A stretch of 44,018 bases of DNA from Butyrivibrio sp. (GTDB lineage: Bacteria > Bacillota > Clostridia > Lachnospirales > Lachnospiraceae): NCBI GenBank assembly GCA_017413105.1, contig JAFPVA010000047.1, positions 1 to 44,018 of the forward strand. Direction: 5' to 3'. How positions within the stretch are numbered: the first letter of the stretch is position 1; each line of letters opens with the position of its first letter. The translations under genes and the position numbers were made by a program. Shown in pieces: positions 15,247-24,212 of the stretch. Below the pieces are notes generated by a model. The model did no database searches and was not told the origin of the DNA. It saw nothing but the letters and a program-made list of their open reading frames with translations.

Positions 15247-16029
15247 TTATTTTCCCCAGTCTGAAAGGGGCTTGAAATCTATTTCTTTGAAGTTAGCATT
15301 CTGAGCTTCAACTGCTCTGTTAAACGCTTTCTCTGTTATCAGTTTCCACTCATCATTAACATCGGTTGAAAGCCAGGGATTTTCCTCGTGCTCGTAAGCA
15401 TCATATTTGTATCCCCACTGGAAAAGAAGTTCTTTTGACCCGGGAGCAAGGGCATAAACGTTCCAACCAAACTCGGCTGCACCATTTGAATATTCATTAC
15501 AGAACCAGTCTTCTCCCTGGAGATAATATCTATTGCGAGCTCCCCCGCTCACTACCTGTTCAGGTTCACCGTTAACAATTGTATAAATGTCATAGATCAT
15601 GCTGCTGTCTCTGTCCCCAATAAAAAGCTCAGGAACACCATCGCTGTTAAGGTCAAAAACAGCATATCCAACCCTGGAAAGTCCCTCTTCACTGTCCTGA
15701 ACCATTGTATAGTAATCCGGTGAAAAACCATTTCCCTCAAGAGTTTCTGCATCTCCCCCACCATCAAGAATGACAGTCAGAACTCTTAGCGGACCATCAT
15801 AAAAGCCTTCTCCGCTTATTGCTGCATCTAAAACAGCTGATCCATCGCTTAACGGAGTAGCTTCTTCCACTATTGCCTGTACCTCTTTAGCTATCCCCTG
15901 TACAGTCCCGATTGCATCCTGCGCTTCCTCCTGTGCATTCTCTAAGACACCGCCAGCTCCAGTTTCCTGTCCACAGGCCGTAAGCGCCACCGTAGCTCCC
16001 AAAGCTGCAACAATAATACTTTTTTTCAT
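15247..16029 (-). CDS. Lipoprotein with a calcium-loop-like repeat motif
   Basis: 260 residues. It has a type II signal peptide with lipobox LTAC (Cys19), then a low-complexity helical stretch (about 25-60), then a folded domain with VFDLNSDGVPELFIGD, which resembles the DxNxDGxxEL loop of VCBS/EF-hand-like repeats and may bind Ca2+. It is anchored to the outer face of the membrane. An AAGGAGA ribosome-binding site precedes the ATG. It is upstream of and probably co-transcribed with the GGDEF/EAL gene, so it could be an extracytoplasmic partner of that pathway; this is inferred from position only. The domain family is common in Lachnospiraceae, without an assigned function. Confidence 0.75.
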   Translation of the reverse strand: MKKSIIVAALGATVALTACGQETGAGGVLENAQEEAQDAIGTVQGIAKEVQAIVEEATPLSDGSAVLDAAISGEGFYDGPLRVLTVILDGGGDAETLEGNGFSPDYYTMVQDSEEGLSRVGYAVFDLNSDGVPELFIGDRDSSMIYDIYTIVNGEPEQVVSGGARNRYYLQGEDWFCNEYSNGAAEFGWNVYALAPGSKELLFQWGYKYDAYEHEENPWLSTDVNDEWKLITEKAFNRAVEAQNANFKEIDFKPLSDWGK

Positions 16030-16179
16030 GAATACTCTCCTTTTTTAGTCTTTACCGCATAATTCCACCTATATAAAAATGGTAACCCAATTCATGGATT
16101 CAAATTATTAAAAAAGGATTAAAAAGTTTAAGGTTTTTATAAAGACTGAGGAGTGAAATGGCTAGTGAACCGCGGCTTA

Positions 16180-16240
16180 TGGGACCTGGCTTGTGGAGCT
16201 TGGCTGTGGATCTTGGCTTGTGGGACCTGGCTTGTGCAAC
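16180..16240 (+). repeat. Minisatellite of ~14-bp units
   Basis: TGGGACCTGGCTTG (16180-16193), TGGAGCTTGGCTG (13 bp), TGGATCTTGGCTTG, TGGGACCTGGCTTG (16221-16234), then a partial unit. The array is GC-richer than its AT-rich surroundings. No gene runs through it convincingly. Confidence 0.75.
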
Positions 16241-16814
16241 CGAGTGGTTTCATTTTAGTTTTATTTATCGATAGTAACCGATGTCAAGGACACAAGAATA
16301 ATCTTATGGCAGTATTCCTAGCCAATGGCGAGAAAGAAATCCTGATATTTGCGTCTTTTTTCGAGTTTTTCATATTTTGGATATCAAAAAATATTTACAC
16401 AACGTCTTTATTTTCATTTTTGATTTTTTAGATACAAAAAATAAGGTGATTTACTCGTAGTCCTACTTTTGTCAGCTAACTTTACGGCCAAATTTCGCGT
16501 TTTTTATTTTTGGCCGTAGGATTAATCCTGAATTAGAGCGTTATTTCCAATTTCATACACCTTTTTTGATGAAAACTAGTATTAAGACGTCGCTCATAAA
16601 AAAATCGGTATCTCTTTTGGCGAAAATGATTATAAAGACGTATATTTCCCCACTAATCAACTAAACATGGCAAATAGCTACTGCTAAAAAAATACGAGCA
16701 CGTTTCCTTGACATAGGGTTCACTTTACTATGATTGTCAAATAATGAGCACATCTCATTGAATGGGAGTGTTGACATGGGAGTCACTATCCCTTACCTAG
16801 TAGAAAAATGTGCA
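16241..16814. other. Noncoding repeat island, right copy
   Basis: About 570 bp without a gene. It has CGTCTTTATT (16403-16412, exact reverse of AATAAAGACG), ATAAAGACG (16632-16640), TTAAGACGTCG (16582-16592) and TTTGCGTCTTTTTT (16348-16361). CAAATAGCTACT near 16671 recalls the 34-bp units of the left island. A 10-bp hairpin TACGGCCAAA/TTTGGCCGTA lies at 16483-16518. Confidence 0.6.
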
Positions 16815-16852
16815 TAAAAAACTGGACCAGCTTATTATAAAAACTGGTCCAG
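16815..16852 (-). terminator. Terminator
   Basis: Minus strand: CTGGACCAG, a 13-nt loop, CTGGTCCAG (arms 16844-16852 and 16822-16830), then TTTTTTATG. It belongs to the minus-strand gene fragment that ends at 16907. Confidence 0.8.
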
Positions 16853-16906
16853 CAAAACTAAATCATATTCCTCAGCTATTATTCGTTTAATGTTTCGAAA
16901 AAATAC

Positions 16907-17107
16907 TCAGTTGTTTGCTGTTGAATCATTAGAAACAATATTCGCATTATCATAGATGATATCGAGAATCTTGTAATATTTCAGATTAAGTGCCATTTCG
17001 TCTTTTGTGATATAATCCAGAACTTCTGCTTCTGTCGCAAAAGATCCCTGCTCAATATAATTATTGATTTCTGCATCAATTTCCTCATCTGCTATGGTAA
17101 CGAATGC
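16907..17107 (-). pseudogene. C-terminal fragment of an unknown helical protein
   Basis: On the minus strand an acidic, helix-rich frame runs from about 17107 to a TGA at 16907-16909. It includes ADEEIDAEINNYIEQ, ATEAEVLDYITKD and ILDIIYDNANIV, has gene-like composition, and is followed by a good terminator. It has no start codon: a stop lies just upstream, at the point where the CCA-enzyme homology of the plus strand begins. It is therefore the tail of a truncated gene. The family is not recognised. Confidence 0.5.
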
Positions 17108-18116
17108 TTCAAATCAGGAGATAAAGAAGGTGTTCAAAAATGCCACATTCCATTTGATACCGTCAGGATTAGAATTCGCTTATGTCGAGTATCCCGGAGA
17201 AGTCATTGATGTTGCCAGCTGTGTGAACATACCGGCCGAATTCTACGGGCTCAAAGGCGTCCCGGATTTTGATCCCACTCAGATGTATTCGGGCAGCTTT
17301 GTCTCGGATTCATTCCAAAGGGATCTTACGATAAATGCGATTTATTATGATGTTCAGACAGGAGATATTGTCGATTATCACGGTGGCTTGCATGATATAC
17401 GTGAACATATACTGCAAACAATGGTTGACGCAGAATCAGCATTTGAAGCGGATCCGCGTATCTCAATACGCGCAATGAGATTCAAAGCAAGATATGGTTT
17501 TAATTTTTCAGATCGCATGGATGAAGTCCTAAGAGCTGGTGTTGCGAAGTACGTTACCGAACCCGGTCCCGTGAGCAATTCATTTAATATACCTAAGTTT
17601 TTTGATGGAGGGTATGCGTTGAACAGTTATGAGGTTCTTGAAGAATATGGAGCATTTCCCATATTGTTTGCTCCTGTTGCCGACACAAGTGCCCAGGATG
17701 ATTACAAAACATATATGATCAGTACAATGAAGCAGATGGATGACTGGGAAGCAAACGGCGACGAGTTCAGCAGGAACCTGTATATAGCTGTTATCCTTTG
17801 GCCTATATTTGAGGGAGCTGACAAGGAGAAGATACAGAAAATGTCTAAAGAGGTGCTGTCGCAGCAGAGTAAGACCATTATGATAAATGATGAGGATATG
17901 GATGATTATACTGATCTGTTTATTCTGGAAAAAATGCTTGAGGAGGATCTGTCTTACGAAGATTCTGCCAAGATTGTTACACAAAACGAGTTTGAGGACG
18001 CCTATGATCTCCTGGTGTTAAGATCACTTACGGACGAGAACCTTACGGATGAAGTTGATTATTGGACAAAGATGCGTGAAGAACTTCTTTATGATGAAAT
18101 GGATATTGCTGCATAG
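17098..18116 (+). pseudogene. N-terminally truncated CCA-adding enzyme / poly(A) polymerase family protein
   Basis: The frame is open for 350 codons from 17064, but only the part after about residue 16 has family character: EIKKVFKNATF, FVSDSFQRDLTINAIYYD, DYHGGLHDI, then ADPRISIRAMRFKARYGF, the neck and template-binding motifs of class II tRNA nucleotidyltransferases. The first ~60 residues, with the GGxVRD loop and the catalytic DxD carboxylates, are absent, and the first ~14 codons are antisense to the neighbouring minus-strand fragment. Catalysis is therefore not expected. The C-terminal half (about 170-350) is acidic and does not look like the usual tRNA-binding body. No ribosome-binding site precedes 17064. 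Confidence 0.7.
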
Positions 18117-18179
18117 TTTATAGATCATATTATGACATAACGTGTTCGGGCATAATCCGAGGTAGCGCGTTTTTGTAGT

Positions 18180-18226
18180 TTTCGCACCTTCTTCCTTTCG
18201 CTGTTAGAAAGGAAGAAGGTGCGAAA
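18180..18226. terminator. Long perfect hairpin after the truncated gene
   Basis: A 20-bp perfect stem (18180-18199 with 18207-18226; core CGCACCTTCTTCC) around a 7-nt loop. The T tract is poor, so it may be a repeat or an RNA-stabilising hairpin as well as a terminator. On the minus strand, 18251-18328 could encode a ~25-residue tail (TDEITVLNNELAAIRADLNG) of a lost gene; this is weak. Confidence 0.6.
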
Positions 18227-18336
18227 CTCCCTTGCTCTTGCCAATATCACTCACCCGTTGAGATCTGCTCTGATAGCAGCTAATTCGTTGTTCAGAACTG
18301 TTATCTCGTCGGTAAAAAAGTCATTGAAACGCTACA

Positions 18337-19608
18337 CTAGTTAGATTCCCCACCACTCATAAATCTATCCATATCTTCTGCAATGCGCTTTGAAACAGCG
18401 ACAGCAGCAACTACCGTCTTTGCCCCGGTAACCACATCCCCTGAAGCAAACACACCGGGAAGTGTGGTCTCGCCGGAATCATTAGTGGCAAGATTTCCTT
18501 TTTCATTAAGTTTAAGCTCTTTATCACGATTGACAAGACGGTCCTGGGGTACCTGTGATATAGCTATCATGATACTGTCTGCCGGGATAAGGTGTTCAGT
18601 TTCAGGCAACACTTTAAGCGGTATCTTACCTGCTTCAGATTGCTGAATGTTTAGCTCTGCCATCCTTTCTTCATCCGGGACCATGTCGCAGAAAACAGCG
18701 CCTTCGTCTTCTATCCTGACGATTGCTTTGCGGTATTCAAACTTTACTCCGTCTACCTTCGCATATTCAAATTCAGTTTTTGACGCACTGACTTCGTCGC
18801 CTCTTACATATACGACTACCTCTTTTGCACCATGTCTGATAGCTGTTCTGGCTACATCCATGGCTGCATTGCCTGCACCTATTATAGCCACCTTGTCGCC
18901 CAGATCATATACATCCGGGTTATTCAGATAATTAATCGCATAAAAAACATTGCCAAAGGTCTCTCCGGGAATGCCGAGCTTACGCGGCCTCCAGGCACCT
19001 GTTCCAATGAAAACACTCTTGTATCCGTCATTTAAAAGGTCCTGTATACTTGTAGAACCACCTATAGAAAAGTTCGGCCTAAACTTTATCCCCAGCTCAC
19101 GCATCTTTTTATAATACCTATCCAAAATGGATTTTGGAAGGCGGAATTCAGGGATGCCATACCTAAGTATGCCTCCAATCTTATCATGGGTCTCAAAGAC
19201 TGTTATGGAATAGCCTTTCAAAGCCAGGATTATTGCAATGGTTATTCCGGCAGGACCGGCTCCAATTACAGCTGCCTTTATCCCCTTAGGTGGAGCCGGC
19301 TTAAGCTCAAGCCTCTCAAAACATGAATCTGAGATGTAGTTTTCTATGGATGATATATGTATGGATTCGCCTTTAAGACCTCTGACACAGGCGCCCTCAC
19401 ACTGATTCTCATGATTGCAGACAAGCGAACACACCATGGACAAAGGATTGTTGGCGAACAGCATCTCTGCTGCTTCCATCATTCTGTTTTCTTTGAAAAG
19501 ACGTATCATCTCCGGAATATTTGTGTGAATAGGACAGCCATTCTCCCTACACCTTGGCTTCCCACATTGCAGACACCTGTTAGCTTCATCAATTACATGT
19601 ACAGACAT
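18337..19608 (-). CDS. GltD-like NAD(P)H oxidoreductase (stand-alone glutamate synthase beta-type protein)
   Basis: 423 residues. The N-terminal Fe-S region has CLQCGKPRCRENGCP and a second Cys set (CSLVCNHENQCEGAC). The FAD-binding fold follows with GAGPAGI (about 116-122), then RYGIPEFRLPK, a second Rossmann fold GAGNAAMDVART for NAD(P)H, and a C-terminal SGDVVTGAKTV that contacts FAD. Members feed electrons to GltB, dihydropyrimidine dehydrogenase or NfnA. No large GltB-type subunit is encoded here, so its acceptor is unknown; ferredoxin-linked transhydrogenation is possible. It is slightly shorter than GltD proper (~470). It has its own promoter, and its stop abuts decayed DNA. Confidence 0.88.
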   Translation of the reverse strand: MSVHVIDEANRCLQCGKPRCRENGCPIHTNIPEMIRLFKENRMMEAAEMLFANNPLSMVCSLVCNHENQCEGACVRGLKGESIHISSIENYISDSCFERLELKPAPPKGIKAAVIGAGPAGITIAIILALKGYSITVFETHDKIGGILRYGIPEFRLPKSILDRYYKKMRELGIKFRPNFSIGGSTSIQDLLNDGYKSVFIGTGAWRPRKLGIPGETFGNVFYAINYLNNPDVYDLGDKVAIIGAGNAAMDVARTAIRHGAKEVVVYVRGDEVSASKTEFEYAKVDGVKFEYRKAIVRIEDEGAVFCDMVPDEERMAELNIQQSEAGKIPLKVLPETEHLIPADSIMIAISQVPQDRLVNRDKELKLNEKGNLATNDSGETTLPGVFASGDVVTGAKTVVAAVAVSKRIAEDMDRFMSGGESN

Positions 19609-19656
19609 TAAAAAAAACCCCCTATTTACGTATGGTCAGATTAGACATCAACATTT

Positions 19657-19685
19657 TTAATAATTTTACACATAAAAATAGTCAA
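19657..19685 (-). promoter_or_regulatory. Promoter of the GltD-like gene
   Basis: Minus strand: TTGACT (rc of 19680-19685), 17 bp, TATTAA (rc of 19657-19662). The -35 box is part of the terminator stem of the preceding gene. Confidence 0.5.
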
Positions 19686-19720
19686 CAAAAACCTGCTTTG
19701 ATGGCAGTTTTGTTGACTAT
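19678..19720 (-). terminator. Terminator after the AAC(3)-family gene
   Basis: Arms ATAGTCAACAAAA (19678-19690) and TTTTGTTGACTAT (19708-19720) are a perfect 13-bp match, with a further short inner pairing. On the minus strand the hairpin is followed by TTTTTATG. Confidence 0.8.
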
Positions 19721-19742
19721 CTTGAAGTACTGATATTTCTAT

Positions 19743-20525
19743 TCACTTTCTATTTGACTCTATCCAGAAGACCGCAAAATCCACTAATTCTCTCTGCTTC
19801 ATAAGTCGTATCTCAGCGTTACCCAAAATATCTTTTTCTACTGAATGCTCTTTTTCAAAAGCCCTTCCTATATCAACGAAATCCTCTCCGTCCACAAATA
19901 GTGTTTCATAAGCTTTCCAGATGCGCTCGCCATTTTCCATGATAGCGCTATGTTCAATGCTGTTATGTTTCCCCGGATAATCTGCTCTTACATCCGCCAG
20001 ATGAATTGAAGTGTTTTTGTCATAATTGACACCCATTAGAAGAACATATCCATCCAGTTCATAGAGCTTACCGATTGGTGAAGAGTTACCAAATATATCA
20101 GACAGATCATGGTTCTCTGTAAGGTACTTCGCGTGTTTTCCCCACGCCGCAACTGATCTTGCAGGATGGTCGCTGCGTAGTGTTCCGGGCCATATTCGAA
20201 ACATCTCAGCTACTGCGCCCATGGTATTGGTCGGTGTAATCATTTTATCGTATGCAGGCCAGTTCTGCCTTATAATGTCCCAGTCTTCCTTATCCGCATC
20301 CCAGTGAACACCGGTCTCCGGATCAAGATTCTTCCAGGACTGAGTCGGCATCATTATCGTTCCTTCATCGCCAACGGTTTCTATCAGCGCTTCTATAACT
20401 GCCTGTGCTCCTCCAATCACATAGCCAAGACTGCTCAGGGAAGTGTGGACCATTACTGTATCGCCGCTATGTAAGCCTAACTTTATAAAAGCTTCTTTTA
20501 TCTGTGTTTTCGTAACTGTCTTCAT
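19743..20525 (-). CDS. AAC(3)-family N-acetyltransferase
   Basis: 260 residues, the usual family length. It shows VMVHTSLSSLGYVIGGAQAVIEAL at the N-terminus, GTIMMPTQSW, RSDHPARSVAAWG (the RxxHPxxS motif of the antibiotic-acetyltransferase fold) and the catalytic-site stretch NTSIHLAD. Members acetylate the 3-amino group of aminoglycosides using acetyl-CoA, but many chromosomal Firmicutes homologues (YokD type) have no proven resistance role. It is cytosolic. It is probably transcribed alone, with a terminator after it and a TGAGGT ribosome-binding site in front. A resistance phenotype should not be assumed. Confidence 0.88.
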   Translation of the reverse strand: MKTVTKTQIKEAFIKLGLHSGDTVMVHTSLSSLGYVIGGAQAVIEALIETVGDEGTIMMPTQSWKNLDPETGVHWDADKEDWDIIRQNWPAYDKMITPTNTMGAVAEMFRIWPGTLRSDHPARSVAAWGKHAKYLTENHDLSDIFGNSSPIGKLYELDGYVLLMGVNYDKNTSIHLADVRADYPGKHNSIEHSAIMENGERIWKAYETLFVDGEDFVDIGRAFEKEHSVEKDILGNAEIRLMKQRELVDFAVFWIESNRK

Positions 20526-20620
20526 TTAAAACCTCATATTCAATCCAGCATGATATTTTCACGCCCCAAGGTTAATGCACATATCTGTAATTCCATCTAA
20601 GTAAATATCTCATAATTAAT

Positions 20621-21448
20621 TTACTGCTTTACTGCTCCATCCGACACTCCTGCCACAAGGAATCTGGACAGTGAAAAATACAGTATAACAATCGGAACCG
20701 CTATGAATATGGCTCCGGCTGCGAATCTCGAAAATTCCGTCTCCCCAAGATGCGTAAGTCCAACAGCAACAGTCCACAGATCCCTGTTCTTAAGGAGCAT
20801 GTTTGGAAGAATGAAATCACTCCAGGGCCATGCAAAAGAGGTCAGTGCAGTATATACCAGGATTGGCTTGGAGAGAGGCATCGTGACCTTCCAGAAGATT
20901 GTCGGATTGGAAGCGCCGTCTATCCTTGCAGCTTCGTAAATGGAGTTGCTGATGGTATCAAAGTACCCCTTCTGAACAAGGTACCCCATCGGAGCGCCTG
21001 CGGAATACACCAGTATAAGGCTCCAGAGATTATTTATCAGATTGAAGTTTATCATTATCAGATAAACAGCCGTCATTCCCATAAAGCTGGGAAACATGCT
21101 GAGTACCAGCGTTGTCTTCATGAGTGGTTTTCTCATTCTGAATCTGAATCTGCTCATGGTGTAAGCGGTCAGGATAACCAGTACCGTCGAAAGTACGCAG
21201 GAACAGCCTGCCACAAACAGCGTATTCTTCAGCCAGCTGGGATAATCATACATCTGCGTATCGGAAAAGAGCTTTATATACGTCCCCATACTGTAGCTTT
21301 TAGGGAAAAAACCTTCATAGTCATAGATTGAACCTGATGAAGAAAATGAAGCCAGCACCAGCCACAGCACCGGGAAAAAGAATATGAAGGAGACAAGGAT
21401 CAGTACGATATATGTCAAAACTGCTTCTGAGAGCCGTTCTTTTCTCAT
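20621..21448 (-). CDS. Maltodextrin ABC transporter permease, MalG type
   Basis: 275 residues with six membrane helices and the EAA loop EAARIDGASNPTIFWKVTMPLSKPIL near residue 190, which docks the ATPase. It is last in the starch operon and overlaps the MalF-type gene by four bases, indicating coupled translation. With the MalF-type partner and the MalE-type lipoprotein it imports malto-oligosaccharides. No ATPase gene follows: the next gene downstream is the unrelated acetyltransferase, about 95 bp away. Confidence 0.92.
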   Translation of the reverse strand: MRKERLSEAVLTYIVLILVSFIFFFPVLWLVLASFSSSGSIYDYEGFFPKSYSMGTYIKLFSDTQMYDYPSWLKNTLFVAGCSCVLSTVLVILTAYTMSRFRFRMRKPLMKTTLVLSMFPSFMGMTAVYLIMINFNLINNLWSLILVYSAGAPMGYLVQKGYFDTISNSIYEAARIDGASNPTIFWKVTMPLSKPILVYTALTSFAWPWSDFILPNMLLKNRDLWTVAVGLTHLGETEFSRFAAGAIFIAVPIVILYFSLSRFLVAGVSDGAVKQ

Positions 21449-22731
21449 CTGAATGTGTCCTCCTTCTTAAATGCTGATGAATTAACATAGGCTGCTAAAG
21501 AAATGATCGATGTGATAATAAAAATGATAAGGCTGACAGCTGCGCCTATTCCGTAATAGTTGTTGTCAATAGAGAGGTTGTAGAGCCAGTTGATAAGAAG
21601 ATCAGTATCACTTGCAAGGAAATAATCATCAAGATAAAGCCCTCCCCTCAGGAAGTAGAACACGCCGAAGTTGTTGAAGTTTCCGACAAAGCTTGTAATG
21701 AGCGTAGGCGTCGTGGAAAAGACCACAAAGGGAAGTGTCAGCTTTGTAAACTGCTTCCATCGTCCTGCCCCATCAAGGCTGGCAGCTTCATACAGCTCAT
21801 TGTTCATGTTTGAAAGGATTCCCGTTGCAAGAAGCATTGAAGTGGGGATAGAAATCCATGCATTTACTAAAAGTCCGATAACTCTTGCCTTCCATCCGGC
21901 ATCGATATCCAAAAATCCCACAGCCTGAAATCCAAAGGCCTTCAGATAGTAATTGATAGGCCCGCCATAGGAGAACATGAATTTAAATCCAAGAAGCGTG
22001 ATAAATCCCGGAACGGCATAAGCCAGAATAGGAAATGCCCTCCAGAAGGTCTTTCCCTTCACACACTTTTTATTCAAAAGAAGCGCCAGAAATAATCCGC
22101 CAAAATAGTTTATTGCCGTAGCACAGACCGCCCAGATCAGGTTCCACCCAAGGATCCTTAAGAATGTATCCTTGATTCCGGACAGGGAAAAAATCTGCTT
22201 AAAATTACCAAGTCCTATCCAGTCCACAAGCTTTGGCGGAACAATATCACCACCGTAGTTTGTGAAAGCGATCAGTATCATGAAGATGATAGGAAGCACG
22301 TTAAAGACCGCAACTCCAATAACAGGAAGAAACAGTGCAACAACATAAAACTTCTTGTCAACAAAAGACACGAGCGAAGCGTAGAACCCGGGAACAGGCT
22401 TTCCCTGCTCCACGAGTTTCTCCGTATTCTTTATATCTTTTATATTTGAGAGGTAAAAAACTATGACAGCAATCAGGACAAGAAATGCCAGAATTCCGCG
22501 AAGCATCATTATGATTGAATCATCACCGGCAATGCCAAGCCACGGATCACCCTCTACTTCTCCAAGGGTAAAAAATCCAGCCATATCCCCAATTCCTGAG
22601 CTGATAAGATACCACAGATACAGCCCCAGAACGACCATATACAAAAGTCCCTTTATTCTCTGCCCATAAAGGAACTGTCCAAGCCCCATTATCACATAGG
22701 AGCATTTAGTCCTTAAGTTATTTGATCTCAT
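21445..22731 (-). CDS. Maltodextrin ABC transporter permease, MalF type
   Basis: 428 residues. An N-terminal extension carries two extra helices (residues about 12-45 and 70-95), followed by the six-helix permease core with the EAA loop EAASLDGAGRWKQFTKLTLPF near residue 316. The length and extension match Firmicutes MalF/AmyD-like proteins. It pairs with the MalG-type permease and lies 17 bp after the binding-protein gene. Confidence 0.92.
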   Translation of the reverse strand: MRSNNLRTKCSYVIMGLGQFLYGQRIKGLLYMVVLGLYLWYLISSGIGDMAGFFTLGEVEGDPWLGIAGDDSIIMMLRGILAFLVLIAVIVFYLSNIKDIKNTEKLVEQGKPVPGFYASLVSFVDKKFYVVALFLPVIGVAVFNVLPIIFMILIAFTNYGGDIVPPKLVDWIGLGNFKQIFSLSGIKDTFLRILGWNLIWAVCATAINYFGGLFLALLLNKKCVKGKTFWRAFPILAYAVPGFITLLGFKFMFSYGGPINYYLKAFGFQAVGFLDIDAGWKARVIGLLVNAWISIPTSMLLATGILSNMNNELYEAASLDGAGRWKQFTKLTLPFVVFSTTPTLITSFVGNFNNFGVFYFLRGGLYLDDYFLASDTDLLINWLYNLSIDNNYYGIGAAVSLIIFIITSIISLAAYVNSSAFKKEDTFR

Positions 22732-22748
22732 AAACCTGCGAAGCTCCC

Positions 22749-24212
22749 TTATTTTGACAGAGTATAGATTGCATCATAAATACTCTTTGATGCTTTATCA
22801 AGAGCTTCCTGCATGGAAGCCTCATCGGCATACTTAACAGCCTCACCTTTGTTTTCCCTGAAGGCATCCTTTGCTACATCACTAAGAAGTGTACCCATAG
22901 GATCCCAGATCTGGTCAACCGCCTTTACTGAAGGCATAAGAGAAATATGTCCGGCGTTAAGACTGTCAAAGATCATACTTGTGATGCCGCCTATCTCCTC
23001 TGCAACATCTGATCTTGTTGGTGCTATTCCAAGAATCTCAGCTCTTTTCTTTATCATTTCTCTGCCGGTGGCAAAGTTTACAAACTCAATGCAGGCCTCC
23101 CTGTGCTCAGTGTAGGCACTGATGCCATAGCCGTTAACTCCGCCCATAACAACAGTTTCAACAGTTGCGCCATCTTTCGAAAGATCACCATCTGCAGGCA
23201 TTTTTCCTGGAAGTTCTATCATGCCAAGATTCTCCGTTGCCTTGTCTGAAGCCTCAGATTCGCTCATTCCCTCTGCCTTGTAAACATCAGCGAGCCTGTC
23301 ATGGAAAAGTACGTAAGTATCAGGAGTTGAAATTGAGCAAAAATATGTGCCATCTGCAACCTTTGAGTATCTGTTCTGAGAGATGGAATCGTCGATGCAT
23401 TCCTCGCTCATGATACCGGCAAACTGCCTTAGTCCCAGCATTCCCTTAGCTGCATCTCCTTTTCCAAATCCCACATCCTCAGAATTAACGATGCCATCTG
23501 CGTCTTTTCCAAAAACATATCCGCCGTAGGAAAAGTCAAACTCCGCCATCATATAAAGATCTCTGCAGGCAGCAACAAGACCGTATTTCTTGCCATCAGA
23601 TTCTGAAACGAGCTGTTGTGAATACTGATACAGACTGCTCCAGTTCTGGAAAAAATCCGGAGTCTTGTCTCCATCCTTATCCCATTCGCTCTCCCAGTTC
23701 TCAGGGAGCTTATCTTTTCTGTAAAAGAGCATTGGTTCCTGAACATTTACAGGCACAGCGCAGGTATACTGCTTGCCGTCCACAGATATGGAAAATGCAT
23801 CCCAGGCCTCATCAGGAATATATTTCGAGCACTCAAAATCATCCTTGTTGATAGCCAGAATATGCTTGTCCTCTGCATAGGTCATGAGCTTATCGTTGGC
23901 CTGATAAAGAACATCGGGGCCATAACCATAAGGGCCGTTTTCAGCGAGGTTACTGTATTCATCCATGTTAGCGTCAACAGCTTGTATTCCTTTATCCTTA
24001 TAAGCCTCATTAAAGGCATTCAAAAGCTCATCAAGATATCCTTCAGCCTTTGCTGTGTCGTTCTCAAGGATACGAAGTGTGATGGTCTCTCCATTTGATT
24101 TCTCTCCGGATTCTTTGCCGGATGCCTTACTCTCACTGCTTCCGCAAGCAGTAGCACTAAGGGCCAGTGATGATATTAGTAACAGGCTAAGCGCCTTATT
24201 TATCTTCTTCAT
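22749..24212 (-). CDS. Maltodextrin-binding lipoprotein, MalE type
   Basis: 487 residues with lipobox SATAC (Cys23), followed by a Ser/Gly/Glu linker and a family 1 solute-binding fold (ITLRILENDTAKAEGYLDELLNAFNEAY at the start; EACIEFVNFATGREM near the C-terminus). It is anchored outside the membrane and delivers malto-oligosaccharides to the permease pair. It is about 60-90 residues longer than typical MalE. It overlaps the upstream GH13 gene by four bases. The substrate is inferred from the adjoining amylase-family enzyme. Confidence 0.92.
   Translation of the reverse strand: MKKINKALSLLLISSLALSATACGSSESKASGKESGEKSNGETITLRILENDTAKAEGYLDELLNAFNEAYKDKGIQAVDANMDEYSNLAENGPYGYGPDVLYQANDKLMTYAEDKHILAINKDDFECSKYIPDEAWDAFSISVDGKQYTCAVPVNVQEPMLFYRKDKLPENWESEWDKDGDKTPDFFQNWSSLYQYSQQLVSESDGKKYGLVAACRDLYMMAEFDFSYGGYVFGKDADGIVNSEDVGFGKGDAAKGMLGLRQFAGIMSEECIDDSISQNRYSKVADGTYFCSISTPDTYVLFHDRLADVYKAEGMSESEASDKATENLGMIELPGKMPADGDLSKDGATVETVVMGGVNGYGISAYTEHREACIEFVNFATGREMIKKRAEILGIAPTRSDVAEEIGGITSMIFDSLNAGHISLMPSVKAVDQIWDPMGTLLSDVAKDAFRENKGEAVKYADEASMQEALDKASKSIYDAIYTLSK

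Noticed and set aside
16153-16431. A 92-codon frame through the minisatellite
   Set aside because: The Trp/Leu/Ala-rich start is a translation of the ~14-bp repeat, and the rest lies in AT-rich noncoding DNA.
18251-18328. A ~25-codon minus-strand tail (TDEITVLNNELAAIRADLNG)
   Set aside because: The composition is gene-like, but it is too short, has no start and no recognised family. It is only mentioned with the adjacent hairpin.
19743-20525. Calling the AAC(3)-family gene an aminoglycoside-resistance gene
   Set aside because: The family motifs are clear, but many chromosomal members of this fold give no resistance. The sequence alone cannot decide.
20750-21331. A 193-codon plus-strand frame
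   Set aside because: It is antisense to the MalG-type permease, with no homology or start signal.
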